Of a stretch of DNA of 57,857 nucleotides, positions 7,277-16,007 are shown piece after piece (the stretch's first letter is position 1; each line of letters begins with the position of its first letter). The stretch lies in assembly GCA_027068485.1 (NCBI GenBank), contig JAMOSB010000015.1:1-57857 (forward strand), written 5' to 3'. Under the pieces are notes generated by a model. That model worked only from the letters and a program-made list of their open reading frames with translations, had not been told where the DNA came from and searched no databases. Position numbers and translations under genes: made by a program. This stretch comes from Sulfurovum sp. (GTDB taxonomy: Bacteria > Campylobacterota > Campylobacteria > Campylobacterales > Sulfurovaceae).

Positions 7277-8494
7277 ATGAATAATGAAACATTGATAATC
7301 ATCGGAGCGGGCGCTTCAGGACTCGTCGCAAGTATCGTGGCATCACGCAGAGGCAAATCGGTCACTATACTCGAACAACAGACCAAAGTGGGTAGAAAAA
7401 TCCTCGCCTCAGGCAATGGCAAGTGCAATATCACCAACCGCACCATTAGCCCCACTCGTTACCACTCACACAACCCTACCTTTATCTCAGAGGTACTCAA
7501 AGAGTACCCCTATGCTATCGTAGAGAAGTTTTTCACATCCATTGGTCTTCCGCTTGTAGAGACCCAAGAGGGGAAGGTCTTTCCACTCTCTATGCAAGCC
7601 TCATCAGTCGTGGAGCTACTACTCTATGAAGCCCAATCCCTAGGGGTAGAGATTATCTGTGATACCAAGGTGACAGATATCTGCCAAACCTCCAGACACT
7701 TTCAGCTAGAGACAACGCAGGGGGACTATCGTGCATCAAAAATACTCTTGGCTACGGGGAGTGTGGCTGCTCCACAGCTAGGAGGCTCCAATGATGGCTA
7801 TGCCCTTGCCACCAAACTAGGGCATAGCCTCATCAAACGCCACCCTAGCCTTGTACAACTCTGCTCTCAAGAGCCATGGGTCAAGCAGTGTGCAGGGGTC
7901 AAGATCACAGGGGTAGCCACACTCTATGCCAATGGTGTCTATATCACCCAAAAACAGGGGGATCTACTCTTCACCCCGTATGGTATCAGTGGCTTGGCTA
8001 TCTTGGATCTGAGTCGTGAGGTGAGTAGCCGACTCGCCCAGTATGACTACTGTGAACTGAGCCTCGATCTGATGCCCACATACACCAAAGAGCAACTCAC
8101 CACCCTACTGCTCTCACAGATACACCCCACCAGCCACAAACCCCTCACGCTATGGCTCCAAGGATTTCTCAACAAAAAACTTATTCACACCATTCTCTCC
8201 CATGCCAAAACCAAAGTCACCACAGAGGGAGAACTCAACCGCAAAGCAATCAATCAACTCGTCCATACGATTAAAAACCTCAAACTCTCACTCTCCGATA
8301 CCAAGGGGTTTAGGGGGGCAGAGGTGGCAACAGGGGGGATAGATACAACAGAGGTCACTCCTCAGACAATGGAATCTAAGCTTATACCAAACCTATTCTT
8401 CTCAGGAGAGATACTGGATGTTGATGGGGATAGAGGGGGATTTAACTTCCACTTTGCGTGGGTATGTGGATTGCGTGTAGGGGGTGTAGCGTAA
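7277..8494 (+). CDS. NAD(P)/FAD-dependent oxidoreductase, HI0933/YhiN (BaiN-like) family
   Basis: A cytoplasmic flavoprotein of 405 residues in the HI0933 family (named BaiN in bile-acid bacteria), whose natural substrate in most bacteria is unknown. The dinucleotide-binding GAGASG lies at 10-15, followed by VGRKILASGNGKCNITN, the diagnostic family phrase. Near the C-terminus GGIDTTEVTPQTMESK and the FAD-contacting GEILDVDGDRGGFNFHFAW complete the family pattern. The start is the ATG at 7277 with no ribosome site and a -10 directly before it, so it may be translated from a leaderless mRNA. The 3' end is a hairpin shared in position with convergent typA. Confidence 0.9.
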   Translation: MNNETLIIIGAGASGLVASIVASRRGKSVTILEQQTKVGRKILASGNGKCNITNRTISPTRYHSHNPTFISEVLKEYPYAIVEKFFTSIGLPLVETQEGKVFPLSMQASSVVELLLYEAQSLGVEIICDTKVTDICQTSRHFQLETTQGDYRASKILLATGSVAAPQLGGSNDGYALATKLGHSLIKRHPSLVQLCSQEPWVKQCAGVKITGVATLYANGVYITQKQGDLLFTPYGISGLAILDLSREVSSRLAQYDYCELSLDLMPTYTKEQLTTLLLSQIHPTSHKPLTLWLQGFLNKKLIHTILSHAKTKVTTEGELNRKAINQLVHTIKNLKLSLSDTKGFRGAEVATGGIDTTEVTPQTMESKLIPNLFFSGEILDVDGDRGGFNFHFAWVCGLRVGGVA

Positions 8495-8512
8495 GCTGAG
8501 CCTACGCTACAC
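8484..8512. terminator. Convergent hairpin between the flavoprotein gene and typA
   Basis: GTGTAGCGTA (8484-8493) pairs perfectly with TACGCTACAC (8503-8512) around a 9-base loop. The left arm contains the stop codon of the plus-strand gene. A run of six T occurs only later, inside the end of typA. Confidence 0.6.
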
Positions 8513-8520
8513 AAAAGTAG

Positions 8521-10341
8521 CTATTTTTTAGCGTTTTTCTTATCTCTTGCGGCTCTTTTTCTCACCACAGGGTCGAGGGATTTCTTACGAATTCTTACAG
8601 ACTCTGGGGTAATCTCTACAAGTTCATCATCCTCAATCCACTCCATAGCAGACTCTAGCGTGATAGTTCTTGGTGTAACAAGCTTAATCGCATCATCCGC
8701 ACCAGAGGTTCTCATATTGGTCAAGGCTTTTCCTTTGAGTGGATTGACATCCAAGTCACCTGGGCGTGCAGACTCACCAATGACCATCCCTGAGTAGACC
8801 TTATCTTGTGGTTTGATAAACATCACACCACGCGACTGAAGGTTGAAGATAGAGAACGCGACCGCCTCGCCATCATCCATACTCACCAACGCACCTGGTG
8901 TTCGAGACTCAACGGTTCCTGAGTAGGGTCTATACTCTAGGTAGGAGTGGTTCATAATCCCCTCCCCTTTAGTATCAGTCAAGAACTCATTTCTAAACCC
9001 GATCAATCCTCTAGCAGGGATCTCAAACTCTAAGCGTACCGTCCCATCAGGCATCGGAGCAAGAGAGGTCATATTGGCTTTTCGTTTACCCAATTTTTCG
9101 ATCGCTACCCCTTGGAACTCCTCAGGTACATCTACAACCAAATGCTCAAATGGCTCCATCTTGACCCCATTCTCCTCTTTGGTTACAACCTCAGGTCTTG
9201 CTAACATAAACTCAAACCCTTCGCGTCTCATGTTCTCCGCCAAGATACCAATCTGAAGCTCACCACGACCCGATACTTTAAATGACGCATCTCCCATAGG
9301 CTCCATACGCATAGCGATATTGGTCTCCATCTCTTTTTCAAGACGCTCTTTAATCTTGTTAGAGGTGACATGTTTCCCCTCTTGTCCTGCGAGTGGTCCA
9401 TTGTTAACAGACATAATAACAGAGAGTGTAGGCTCTTCAACATGCATTGGATCAAGGGCTACAGGGTTGAGAGGGTCACAGATAGAGTCCCCTACATCAA
9501 TATCATTAAATCCAGCAATCGCCACGATATCACCCGCTTCAGCCTCTTGGATCTCGATACGCTCAAGCCCTTTAAATCCAATCAATTTAGAGATACGAGA
9601 TTTAGATTTGCTACCACACGCTTTGACAAGAAGATACTCATCTCCCTTTTTGACTTTACCATTGAAGATACGCGTAATACCGATACGCCCAACAAAGTTG
9701 TCACTATCAAGCGTAAAGACTTGTGCTTGTGTATCATTCTCTGGTGATCCTTTTGGATACGGTACTTTGGTCAAGATCGCTTCAAAGAGTGGAGTCATAT
9801 CTTTGCTCTCATCCTCCATCTCCCACTTCGCATACCCATCTCTCGCCGCCGCGTAGAGTACAGGGAACTCAAGCTGTTCCTCATTGGCATCAAGAGCAAC
9901 AAGTAGATCAAATACTTCATCCATAACACGGTCTGGCTCCGCACCAAACTTATCGATTTTATTGATAACAACAACAGGGATTAGACCAAATGCAATCGCT
10001 TTTTTGAGTACAAACTTAGTCTGAGGCATAACACCCTCTTGGGCATCAACCAAGAGGAGTACCCCATCAACCATCTTAAGTACACGCTCAACCTCACCAC
10101 CAAAGTCGGCGTGACCTGGAGTGTCGATGATATTGATCTTGTGATCCCCATAGGTGATAGCGGTGTTTTTAGAGAGAATTGTAATCCCTCTCTCTTTCTC
10201 GATCGCATCCGAGTCCATCGCACGCTCTTCTACCTCTTGGTGGGCTTCAAAAGTCCCTGATTGTTGTAAGAGTTCATCGACGAGTGTGGTCTTACCATGG
10301 TCAACGTGAGCGATAACGGCAATGTTTTTGATTTTTTGCAT
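8521..10341 (-). CDS. typA: Ribosome-associated translational GTPase TypA/BipA
   Basis: An EF-G-like GTPase that binds the ribosome and supports subunit assembly and stress adaptation. It is 606 residues, the family length. The G domain shows AHVDHGKT at 11-18, RGITI at 51-55 (switch I), DTPGHADF at 73-80 and NKID at 127-130. EF-G domains III and V follow, then the TypA-specific C-terminal domain with [12 protein letters not shown] and the [10 protein letters not shown] stretch, ending in a basic lysine-rich tail. The ATG at 10341 follows AGGACACTTTT. It diverges from thyX across 141 bases. Confidence 0.97.
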   Translation of the reverse strand: MQKIKNIAVIAHVDHGKTTLVDELLQQSGTFEAHQEVEERAMDSDAIEKERGITILSKNTAITYGDHKINIIDTPGHADFGGEVERVLKMVDGVLLLVDAQEGVMPQTKFVLKKAIAFGLIPVVVINKIDKFGAEPDRVMDEVFDLLVALDANEEQLEFPVLYAAARDGYAKWEMEDESKDMTPLFEAILTKVPYPKGSPENDTQAQVFTLDSDNFVGRIGITRIFNGKVKKGDEYLLVKACGSKSKSRISKLIGFKGLERIEIQEAEAGDIVAIAGFNDIDVGDSICDPLNPVALDPMHVEEPTLSVIMSVNNGPLAGQEGKHVTSNKIKERLEKEMETNIAMRMEPMGDASFKVSGRGELQIGILAENMRREGFEFMLARPEVVTKEENGVKMEPFEHLVVDVPEEFQGVAIEKLGKRKANMTSLAPMPDGTVRLEFEIPARGLIGFRNEFLTDTKGEGIMNHSYLEYRPYSGTVESRTPGALVSMDDGEAVAFSIFNLQSRGVMFIKPQDKVYSGMVIGESARPGDLDVNPLKGKALTNMRTSGADDAIKLVTPRTITLESAMEWIEDDELVEITPESVRIRKKSLDPVVRKRAARDKKNAKK

Positions 10342-10452
10342 AAAAGTGTCCTAAAAGGAGGGGGGGGACTTGGCACCCTACCCTCGTGTGATTTTTGCGG
10401 ATTATATCGAAAAGTTACTATATAAGAGATTTTTCTCTTCTTTGGTATATGT

Positions 10453-10458
10453 TATAAT
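10453..10458 (+). promoter_or_regulatory. thyX -10 element
   Basis: TATAAT lies 24 bases before the thyX ATG in the TATATG-TTATAATGG context, with a T-rich upstream stretch and no clear -35. An AAAGG further on can serve as ribosome site. This probably drives thyX and the overlapping L,D-transpeptidase gene. Confidence 0.5.
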
Positions 10459-10482
10459 GGTATAAAAAAAGGTTCTTTTATA

Positions 10483-11115
10483 ATGCAAGTAACACTAATG
10501 CACCATACACCCCTTGCGGTGTGTGCCCACGCCATACGCACCTGTTGGCAGAGTTTTGAGAAGAGTGATGAGGGGGGAGAACAAGACAAGGCACTCATCA
10601 ATAGAGTGGGCAATAAGTTCAAACATGCCTCAACCCTAGAGCATCTGGTCTACACCTTCTATATTGCAGGCGTGAGTCGCGCCCTACTCCAAGAGCTAGC
10701 ACGCCACCGCATCGCAAGCCCAAGTGTCAAGAGTACACGCTACACCCTCAAAGAGCTCAAAGCATCTACCCCCTTTGCGGAGGATGCGTATGAGGAGGCA
10801 TCACGCTTTATCGTACTCACAGGCAACCACGCCGTCGATCGTGCGAGTATCCAAGCCCTCAATAACCTCCAAGCGATTCTTCAAAGTGGTGTGAGTAATG
10901 ATATCGCCAAGTTCTGTCTACCTGAGAGCTATAAGACCGAACTGACATGGACGATCAATGCACGCAGTCTCCAAAACTTTCTCACCCTGCGAAGCAATAA
11001 AGCAGCCCTTTGGGAGATCCAAGCACTCAGCCATGCACTCTATGATGCGATCCCCACCACACATCAGTATCTCTTTGAAGCCTCTATCACCCCACCCAAA
11101 AAGGAGATCACTTGA
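10483..11115 (+). CDS. thyX: Flavin-dependent thymidylate synthase ThyX
   Basis: Makes dTMP from dUMP using methylene-tetrahydrofolate and reduced FAD, replacing ThyA in many Campylobacterota. The length is 210 residues. The ThyX signature RHR-X7-S is complete: R74, H75, R76 and S84 in ARHRIASPSVKSTRYT. Conserved LEH (52-54) and the C-terminal LRSNKAALWEIQ, carrying the arginine and dUMP-binding residues, are also visible. The stop overlaps the TTG start of the next gene (TTGA), so translation of the two is coupled although their functions differ. Confidence 0.97.
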   Translation: MQVTLMHHTPLAVCAHAIRTCWQSFEKSDEGGEQDKALINRVGNKFKHASTLEHLVYTFYIAGVSRALLQELARHRIASPSVKSTRYTLKELKASTPFAEDAYEEASRFIVLTGNHAVDRASIQALNNLQAILQSGVSNDIAKFCLPESYKTELTWTINARSLQNFLTLRSNKAALWEIQALSHALYDAIPTTHQYLFEASITPPKKEIT

Positions 11116-12830
11116 GACGACTACTTCTTCTTGGGCTACTCCTTATTCACACCACGCTACTAGCACAATCACTCTCACTAGAGAGTATCAGTAGCAATAT
11201 CCAACACTCGCTCAATACCCACCTCAAAGGAGAGAATCGTACCATTGTATCCTATCTCTATAGCCAAAATGGCAACCGACCCCTCTGGGTAGGTAACGCA
11301 AATCAATCTCAAATGACGCAACTGATTCAGGCACTCAAAAACCCACTCTTTAACTACAAAGATAAGCCCTTTGACCAACCTGCTATACAGAAGCTCTTCT
11401 TTCTACTCGACAACAACCAAATCACACGAGCCAAACAAGCTGCGGTCTACGCACGACTCGATCTACTCCTGACCAACTCCTTTGTGCGGTTGGTACGATT
11501 TGTGGTACAAGGGGATGTGGATTGGGGGTTGGTACAGCAAAAACTCCGAGGATTAGAGCAGAGTGATGATATCAAGGCACACTGGGAGATGATGCCAAAA
11601 GCCTTCCCACCACATGCTCAACTCTTCACAGCAATCAAACAGCACCATATCACACGCTACCTCACCTCACTTCTACCTATGGAGAGACGCTATCGCAAAC
11701 TCATCCAGATGCTACACAACTACCGCATGATGGATCGGTTTCCCAAGGTCAAATACACCCACGCAGCCCTCAAGCTAGGCGACACGGCTCCTCGCATCGC
11801 CAATATCAAACGACGACTACAGATCTCAGGTGACTACCCCAAGCGTGCCACTATCGATGAAAAGTTTGATAAGCGACTCCGTCAAGCTGTCATCAACTAC
11901 CAAAAACGCTACAACCTCAAAGTCAACGGAATGGTCGATAAGATCATGACCTACTATCTCAACCAACCTGTCAAGAGCAATATCCAAAGTATCCTCACCA
12001 ATCTCGATAAGACCAAACTCTACCCTAAGCATTTTGAGTCGGAGTATGTAGAGGTCAATATCCCTGACTTTCAGCTACGCTACTATCAGGGGGGACAAAC
12101 CAAGCTCAAAATGGGTGTGGTTGTAGGACGCATCGACCGCCCCACCCCACTCTTTCATGACAGCATTGAGTTTATGGTACTCAATCCCACTTGGACGATC
12201 CCTGACAATCTCATCAAACGCGACCTCATCCCCGTCTTACGAGATCACCCCGAGTACCTCGAAGAGAACAATATCCATGTCTTCTCAGGTACTAAAGAGA
12301 TCACAATCACCCAAGAGAAGCTCGATCCCTATGAGGGGAGTAGCCGACGGGTTCCCTACCGTTTTGTACAGTTTCCAGGAGAGAACAACGCCCTAGGGCG
12401 GGTGAAGTTTATGTTTCCCAATAAGTATGCGGTCTATCTACATGACACCGATAACAAATCACTGCTCTCACGACGCTACAAGATCTACAGCTCAGGGTGT
12501 ATGCGTGTAGAGAAGCCCTTTGCCTTGATGCAACGCCTCCTTCAACATGCCCGTGGAAGCTACTCTGCGAGCAAGATCGAATCAATACTCCAGAGCAACA
12601 AGCCCACGACCATTAAGCTTCGCAAACATATCCCCGTCCATATCCTCTACTTTACCGTCTATGAGGAGGGGGGCGTTGCCTACTTCAAAAATGATATCTA
12701 CCTCTACGATAAGATCATTGAGGAGTCCGCAGGGAACCACAAGAAGTCCACCTTCGAACTCCCCAGCAACCGTATGATCTCCGTACGCAAAAACGGACAG
12801 CTCAAAAAGGGTGAAAACCTACGCCCCTAA
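11112..12830 (+). CDS. Secreted L,D-transpeptidase (YcbB-like)
   Basis: A periplasmic enzyme that makes 3-3 peptidoglycan cross-links or attaches proteins to the wall. The 572-residue protein has a signal peptide (1-19, [19 protein letters not shown]), a helical N-terminal domain, a peptidoglycan-binding repeat around 220-285 ([17 protein letters not shown], then [13 protein letters not shown]) and a YkuD catalytic domain around 310-475. The catalytic Cys463 sits in SSGCMRV and His444 in YLHDT. The start is TTG at 11112, overlapping the thyX stop, with AAGGAG five bases upstream. The 3' end overlaps ruvC by four bases head-on. This layout (helical domain, PG-binding, YkuD) is that of YcbB/LdtD. 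Confidence 0.92.
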   Translation: MRRLLLLGLLLIHTTLLAQSLSLESISSNIQHSLNTHLKGENRTIVSYLYSQNGNRPLWVGNANQSQMTQLIQALKNPLFNYKDKPFDQPAIQKLFFLLDNNQITRAKQAAVYARLDLLLTNSFVRLVRFVVQGDVDWGLVQQKLRGLEQSDDIKAHWEMMPKAFPPHAQLFTAIKQHHITRYLTSLLPMERRYRKLIQMLHNYRMMDRFPKVKYTHAALKLGDTAPRIANIKRRLQISGDYPKRATIDEKFDKRLRQAVINYQKRYNLKVNGMVDKIMTYYLNQPVKSNIQSILTNLDKTKLYPKHFESEYVEVNIPDFQLRYYQGGQTKLKMGVVVGRIDRPTPLFHDSIEFMVLNPTWTIPDNLIKRDLIPVLRDHPEYLEENNIHVFSGTKEITITQEKLDPYEGSSRRVPYRFVQFPGENNALGRVKFMFPNKYAVYLHDTDNKSLLSRRYKIYSSGCMRVEKPFALMQRLLQHARGSYSASKIESILQSNKPTTIKLRKHIPVHILYFTVYEEGGVAYFKNDIYLYDKIIEESAGNHKKSTFELPSNRMISVRKNGQLKKGENLRP

Positions 12831-13309
12831 GTAGGCTTACGCATCTTCACCCGCTGAAGGTGTGTTATCGCAATCGCCATGGCATCCGTGATGTCGAGTG
12901 GCTTAATCTCCTTCTTGATCCCCAACAACCGCTTCACCATAAACGCCACCTGCTCTTTGGTCGCCTTACCATTGCCTGTCACCGCCTTTTTGACCTGTAG
13001 TGGGGTGTACTCATAGAAGTAGCCCACCTCTTGCAGAATCTTCAAGGAGAGCGCCCCTCTAAACTGTGCGAGCTTCAACACGGTCTTAGGATTATAGGCA
13101 AAAAAGATATCCTCGATAGCAACCTCATCGATCTCATGGCTCTGGAGGATGATATCAAACCCCTCCACCAACTCTACAATCTGCTCTTGAAGCTCTTTGG
13201 TCTTAATCTTGAGCAATCCAGCCTCCACCAGTGAAAAACTTTTGCCACTCCAATGAAGGATACAGTAGCCGAGATTACGGCTTCCAGGGTCTATGCCTAA
13301 AATATTCAT
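12827..13309 (-). CDS. ruvC: Holliday junction resolvase RuvC
   Basis: An endonuclease that cuts Holliday junctions made by RuvAB during recombinational repair. It is 160 residues, the normal size. The RNase H-like fold shows [12 protein letters not shown] at the start (Asp7), [11 protein letters not shown] (Glu66), [10 protein letters not shown], and [13 protein letters not shown] at 138-150 with the last acidic residues (Asp139, Asp142). The ATG at 13309 is embedded in a DnaA box (13306-13314), so transcription of ruvC starts inside the origin region. Convergent with the L,D-transpeptidase gene, overlapping by four bases. Confidence 0.96.
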   Translation of the reverse strand: MNILGIDPGSRNLGYCILHWSGKSFSLVEAGLLKIKTKELQEQIVELVEGFDIILQSHEIDEVAIEDIFFAYNPKTVLKLAQFRGALSLKILQEVGYFYEYTPLQVKKAVTGNGKATKEQVAFMVKRLLGIKKEIKPLDITDAMAIAITHLQRVKMRKPT

Positions 13310-13404
13310 TCACACCTTTGTTCACAGGGTGAATAACTCAATTCACCCTCTGTTGTTTTCGCTATTTTAGCTCAAGTTGGCTAAAATAGCAAAAGTTATT
13401 CACA
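13306..13404. other. Upstream half of the replication origin (oriC1): DnaA boxes
   Basis: The ruvC-dnaA gap carries several 9-base sites close to TTATTCACA. They are TCATTCACA (13306-13314), TTGTTCACA (13318-13326), TTATTCACC on the minus strand (13328-13336) and TTATTCACA (13396-13404); a weaker CAATTCACC is at 13339-13347. The first four sites are 10-12 bases apart, so they face one side of the helix. Two perfect inverted repeats are included: 13326-13334 with 13341-13349, and 13361-13371 with 13380-13390. The boxes and the position beside dnaA fit the upstream part of a bipartite Campylobacterota origin and dnaA autoregulation. Confidence 0.75.
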
Positions 13405-13418
13405 TAAGGGAAGAGAGA

Positions 13419-14741
13419 ATGAATGTTGGGCAAAAAGTACTGTTTGAACTTAAAAAAGAGATAAGTCAGACAGAGTATGAACGCTATATTAAGAAACTCG
13501 TCTACAATGCCAAACGCTCACGCAGTAATATCGTCTACTTTGCTGCCCCCAATATGCTCATCGCCAAATGGGTCAAGACCAAATATATCGACAAGATCGC
13601 ACACCTCTTCGAGCTACAAAATGAGATCAAGCCCACCATAGAGATCACCGTTGGGGTGCGTGAAAAAGAGACCCCCACCCCTCAAAGTAAACCTGCACTC
13701 CAAGAGAAAAGTAACACCAAAAGCACCTATCTCAACCCCTCTCTCACCTTTGAGAGCTTTATCGTAGGGGACTCCAACCAATTTGCCTTCACCACTGCCA
13801 AGTCCGTAGCAGAGAAGCCTGGTAGACAGTACAATCCCCTCTTCATCTATGGTGGGGTGGGACTAGGCAAGACCCACCTACTCCAAGCGATAGGAAACTA
13901 CCATATCGAACTAGGACGCACCGTCATCTACACCACTTTAGAGCAGTTTATGAACTCCTTTACTTCACATCTTCGTTCACAAACTATGGATCGCTTCCGT
14001 GATAAATACCGTGAGTGTGACCTACTACTCATTGATGATATACAGTTTCTTAGCCGTAAAGAGCAGACCCAAGAGGAGTTTTTTCACACCTTTAATGAAC
14101 TCTACAATGCCAATAAACAGATTGTCATCACCTCCGATAGACAGCCCAATAAGATAGCAGGACTCGTCGATAGGCTTAAGAGTCGCTTTGAGTGGGGCTT
14201 GATGGCCGATATACAACCCCCTGGACTAGAGACAAAAATCGCCATTATCCAGAAGAAGTGTGAACTCGACGGGATTCGTCTGGACTTAGAGATTGTCAAC
14301 TTCATCGCAACCAATATGGGGGACAATATCCGTGAGATCGAAGGAACCATCATCAAACTCAATGCCCTCTCCTCTATGCTCAACCAAGAGATCACCCTCG
14401 ATTTTGCACAAAATGCGATCCGTGACCAACTCAAAGAGAAAAAAGAGAATATCACCATCGATGATATCGTCAAGATCGTCTCACGAGAGCTAAATATCAA
14501 ACCCTCAGATATCACCTCTAAAAAACGAACCAAAAATATCGTCAATGCACGCCGAACTGCAATCTATCTCGCACGCAACCTCACCCCAAACTCCATGCCT
14601 CAAATCGCCCTCTACTTCGGAATGAAGGACCACACTGCCATCTCCCATGCAATGAAAAAGATCAATGAGATTATCGACAATGATGAGAACTTCAAAGTAC
14701 TCCTCGACGAACTCTCCAATAAAGTCCATACAGACAGCTAA
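13419..14741 (+). CDS. dnaA: Chromosomal replication initiator protein DnaA
   Basis: An AAA+ initiator that binds DnaA boxes and melts the origin. The 440-residue protein has a short N-terminal domain I, a linker rich in T, P and K (about 80-105), the AAA+ domain with GGVGLGKTHL (Walker A) and LLLIDDIQF (Walker B), and a C-terminal helix-turn-helix domain with KDHTAISHAMKKI, the DnaA signature that reads the box. A longer frame begins with TTG at 13377 inside an inverted repeat. I choose the ATG at 13419 because AAGGGAAGAGAG stands just before it and MNVGQKVLFELK matches the usual start of family members. Confidence 0.97.
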   Translation: MNVGQKVLFELKKEISQTEYERYIKKLVYNAKRSRSNIVYFAAPNMLIAKWVKTKYIDKIAHLFELQNEIKPTIEITVGVREKETPTPQSKPALQEKSNTKSTYLNPSLTFESFIVGDSNQFAFTTAKSVAEKPGRQYNPLFIYGGVGLGKTHLLQAIGNYHIELGRTVIYTTLEQFMNSFTSHLRSQTMDRFRDKYRECDLLLIDDIQFLSRKEQTQEEFFHTFNELYNANKQIVITSDRQPNKIAGLVDRLKSRFEWGLMADIQPPGLETKIAIIQKKCELDGIRLDLEIVNFIATNMGDNIREIEGTIIKLNALSSMLNQEITLDFAQNAIRDQLKEKKENITIDDIVKIVSRELNIKPSDITSKKRTKNIVNARRTAIYLARNLTPNSMPQIALYFGMKDHTAISHAMKKINEIIDNDENFKVLLDELSNKVHTDS

Positions 14742-14787
14742 AGTTGCCTTGTAAAACTTGAATGAAAAAAAAGATATAATTTTAAAA

Positions 14788-14915
14788 GTGAATAGATGTG
14801 AAGAGTCCAAAACCTTTTGGATACGCCTCAACAATCGACTACAAAAGCAATGCGTGAGTTTTTCACATATTCATGTCAAACTACTACTACATACTAAATT
14901 ATTAAAAAATAAGGG
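14788..14915. other. Downstream half of the origin (oriC2): DnaA boxes, trio-like run and A+T-rich element
   Basis: The 180-base dnaA-dnaN gap carries a minus-strand box-like CTATTCACT (14787-14795) and TTTTTCACA (14859-14867, one mismatch to TTATTCACA). A palindrome TCCAAAA-CC-TTTTGGA lies at 14806-14821. Thirteen bases after the second box comes CTACTACTACATACTA (14881-14896). Its complement reads 3'-GAT repeats, the form of the DnaA-trio that guides DnaA onto single strands. A block of A and T (14897-14911) follows and is the natural melting site. The ribosome site of dnaN follows directly. Confidence 0.65.
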
Positions 14916-14921
14916 AAGTCT

Positions 14922-15989
14922 ATGAAGATCAAAGCGACCAAGCAGATCATAGAGTCACTACTCATCAATCTGCAACCTTTTTTGGAAAAAAAAGATGCCA
15001 GTCAAATTACATCACACATACTCTTCAACTCTCACGAAGGCAACTGTACGATAAAAGCTACAGATGGTGAGATCGGTCTAGAGATCGTCACCGATCATAT
15101 CGCCATAGAGTCAGAGGGAGCATTTACCGCCAATGGTAAAAAACTACTCGATATTATCCGTATCCTCAAAGAGGATGAGATCACCCTAGAGCTTATCGAT
15201 AACACACTTATTATCAAACAGAGGCACTCTAAGTTCAAACTCCCCACTTTTGATCCCCACTCCTATCCAGACTTTCCTACCATAGAGAACAAACCACAAA
15301 TCTCCCTAGACTCACTTAGTCTTATCCAAAACCTAAGAAAGATCTCACCTGCTATCGATACAAACAATCCAAAGTTTGAACTCAATGGTGCACTTATCAA
15401 TATCAAAAATAGTGCGACAGATTTAGTCGGTACGGATACTAGACGCTTAGCGATCGCTACAATCCCGAGTGCTAATACCCAAGAACTCTCTCTTATCGTA
15501 CCTAAAAAAGCGATCCTAGAGATACAAAAACTCTTCCTCGATCGTATCAATATCTTTTTTGATGAGACCAATCTTATCATTGCCAATGAAAACTACTTCT
15601 TCTACTCACGACTGATTAATGGAAAATTTCCAGACTACCAACGCATTATTCCTGCCTCTATCAAACACACCGTCAGCCTCCCCAAAAAAGAGATGATCGA
15701 TGCAATTAAGATGATTACAACAATCTCGCAAGAGATTAAGATGACACTCAACCCTGATCATATCCTCTTCAACTCGCTCTCTGCGGACAATGTAGAAGCC
15801 AAGACACAACTTGAACTCACTACCACCTTGGAGGAGTCCTTTGAACTCTCCTTTAATAGTCGCTATATTCTTGACTTTATCTCTCAGATAGATAGTAGTA
15901 CCTTTACCATTGAGTTTAATGAACCAACCCTGCCCTTTATTGTACGAGACAATAATTTTATGACAATCATTATGCCTATTGTTGCATAA
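14922..15989 (+). CDS. dnaN: DNA polymerase III subunit beta (sliding clamp) DnaN
   Basis: A ring-shaped processivity clamp of 355 residues with three repeats of the clamp fold. Recognisable elements are the opening MKIKATKQIIESLLINLQPF, the centre VGTDTRRLAIATI (the conserved TDGHRLA-like turn) and the C-terminal NNNPTLPFIV-like strand ending in TIIMPIVA, where the family has its hydrophobic M-P-[VIM] terminus that forms the partner-binding pocket. The ATG at 14922 follows AAGGGAAG. It is separated from dnaA by the origin element and followed 18 bases later by pyrG rather than by recF or gyrB. Confidence 0.96.
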   Translation: MKIKATKQIIESLLINLQPFLEKKDASQITSHILFNSHEGNCTIKATDGEIGLEIVTDHIAIESEGAFTANGKKLLDIIRILKEDEITLELIDNTLIIKQRHSKFKLPTFDPHSYPDFPTIENKPQISLDSLSLIQNLRKISPAIDTNNPKFELNGALINIKNSATDLVGTDTRRLAIATIPSANTQELSLIVPKKAILEIQKLFLDRINIFFDETNLIIANENYFFYSRLINGKFPDYQRIIPASIKHTVSLPKKEMIDAIKMITTISQEIKMTLNPDHILFNSLSADNVEAKTQLELTTTLEESFELSFNSRYILDFISQIDSSTFTIEFNEPTLPFIVRDNNFMTIIMPIVA

Positions 15990-16007
15990 CTTAAAAGGAA
16001 ATTTTAT

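Noticed and set aside
9320-9856. 178-codon plus-strand frame inside typA
   Set aside because: Antisense shadow of a clear GTPase gene; no recognisable protein features.
13377-13418. Longer dnaA start at TTG 13377
   Set aside because: The added codons lie in an inverted repeat and a DnaA-box zone, and the ATG at 13419 has a ribosome site and the family start.
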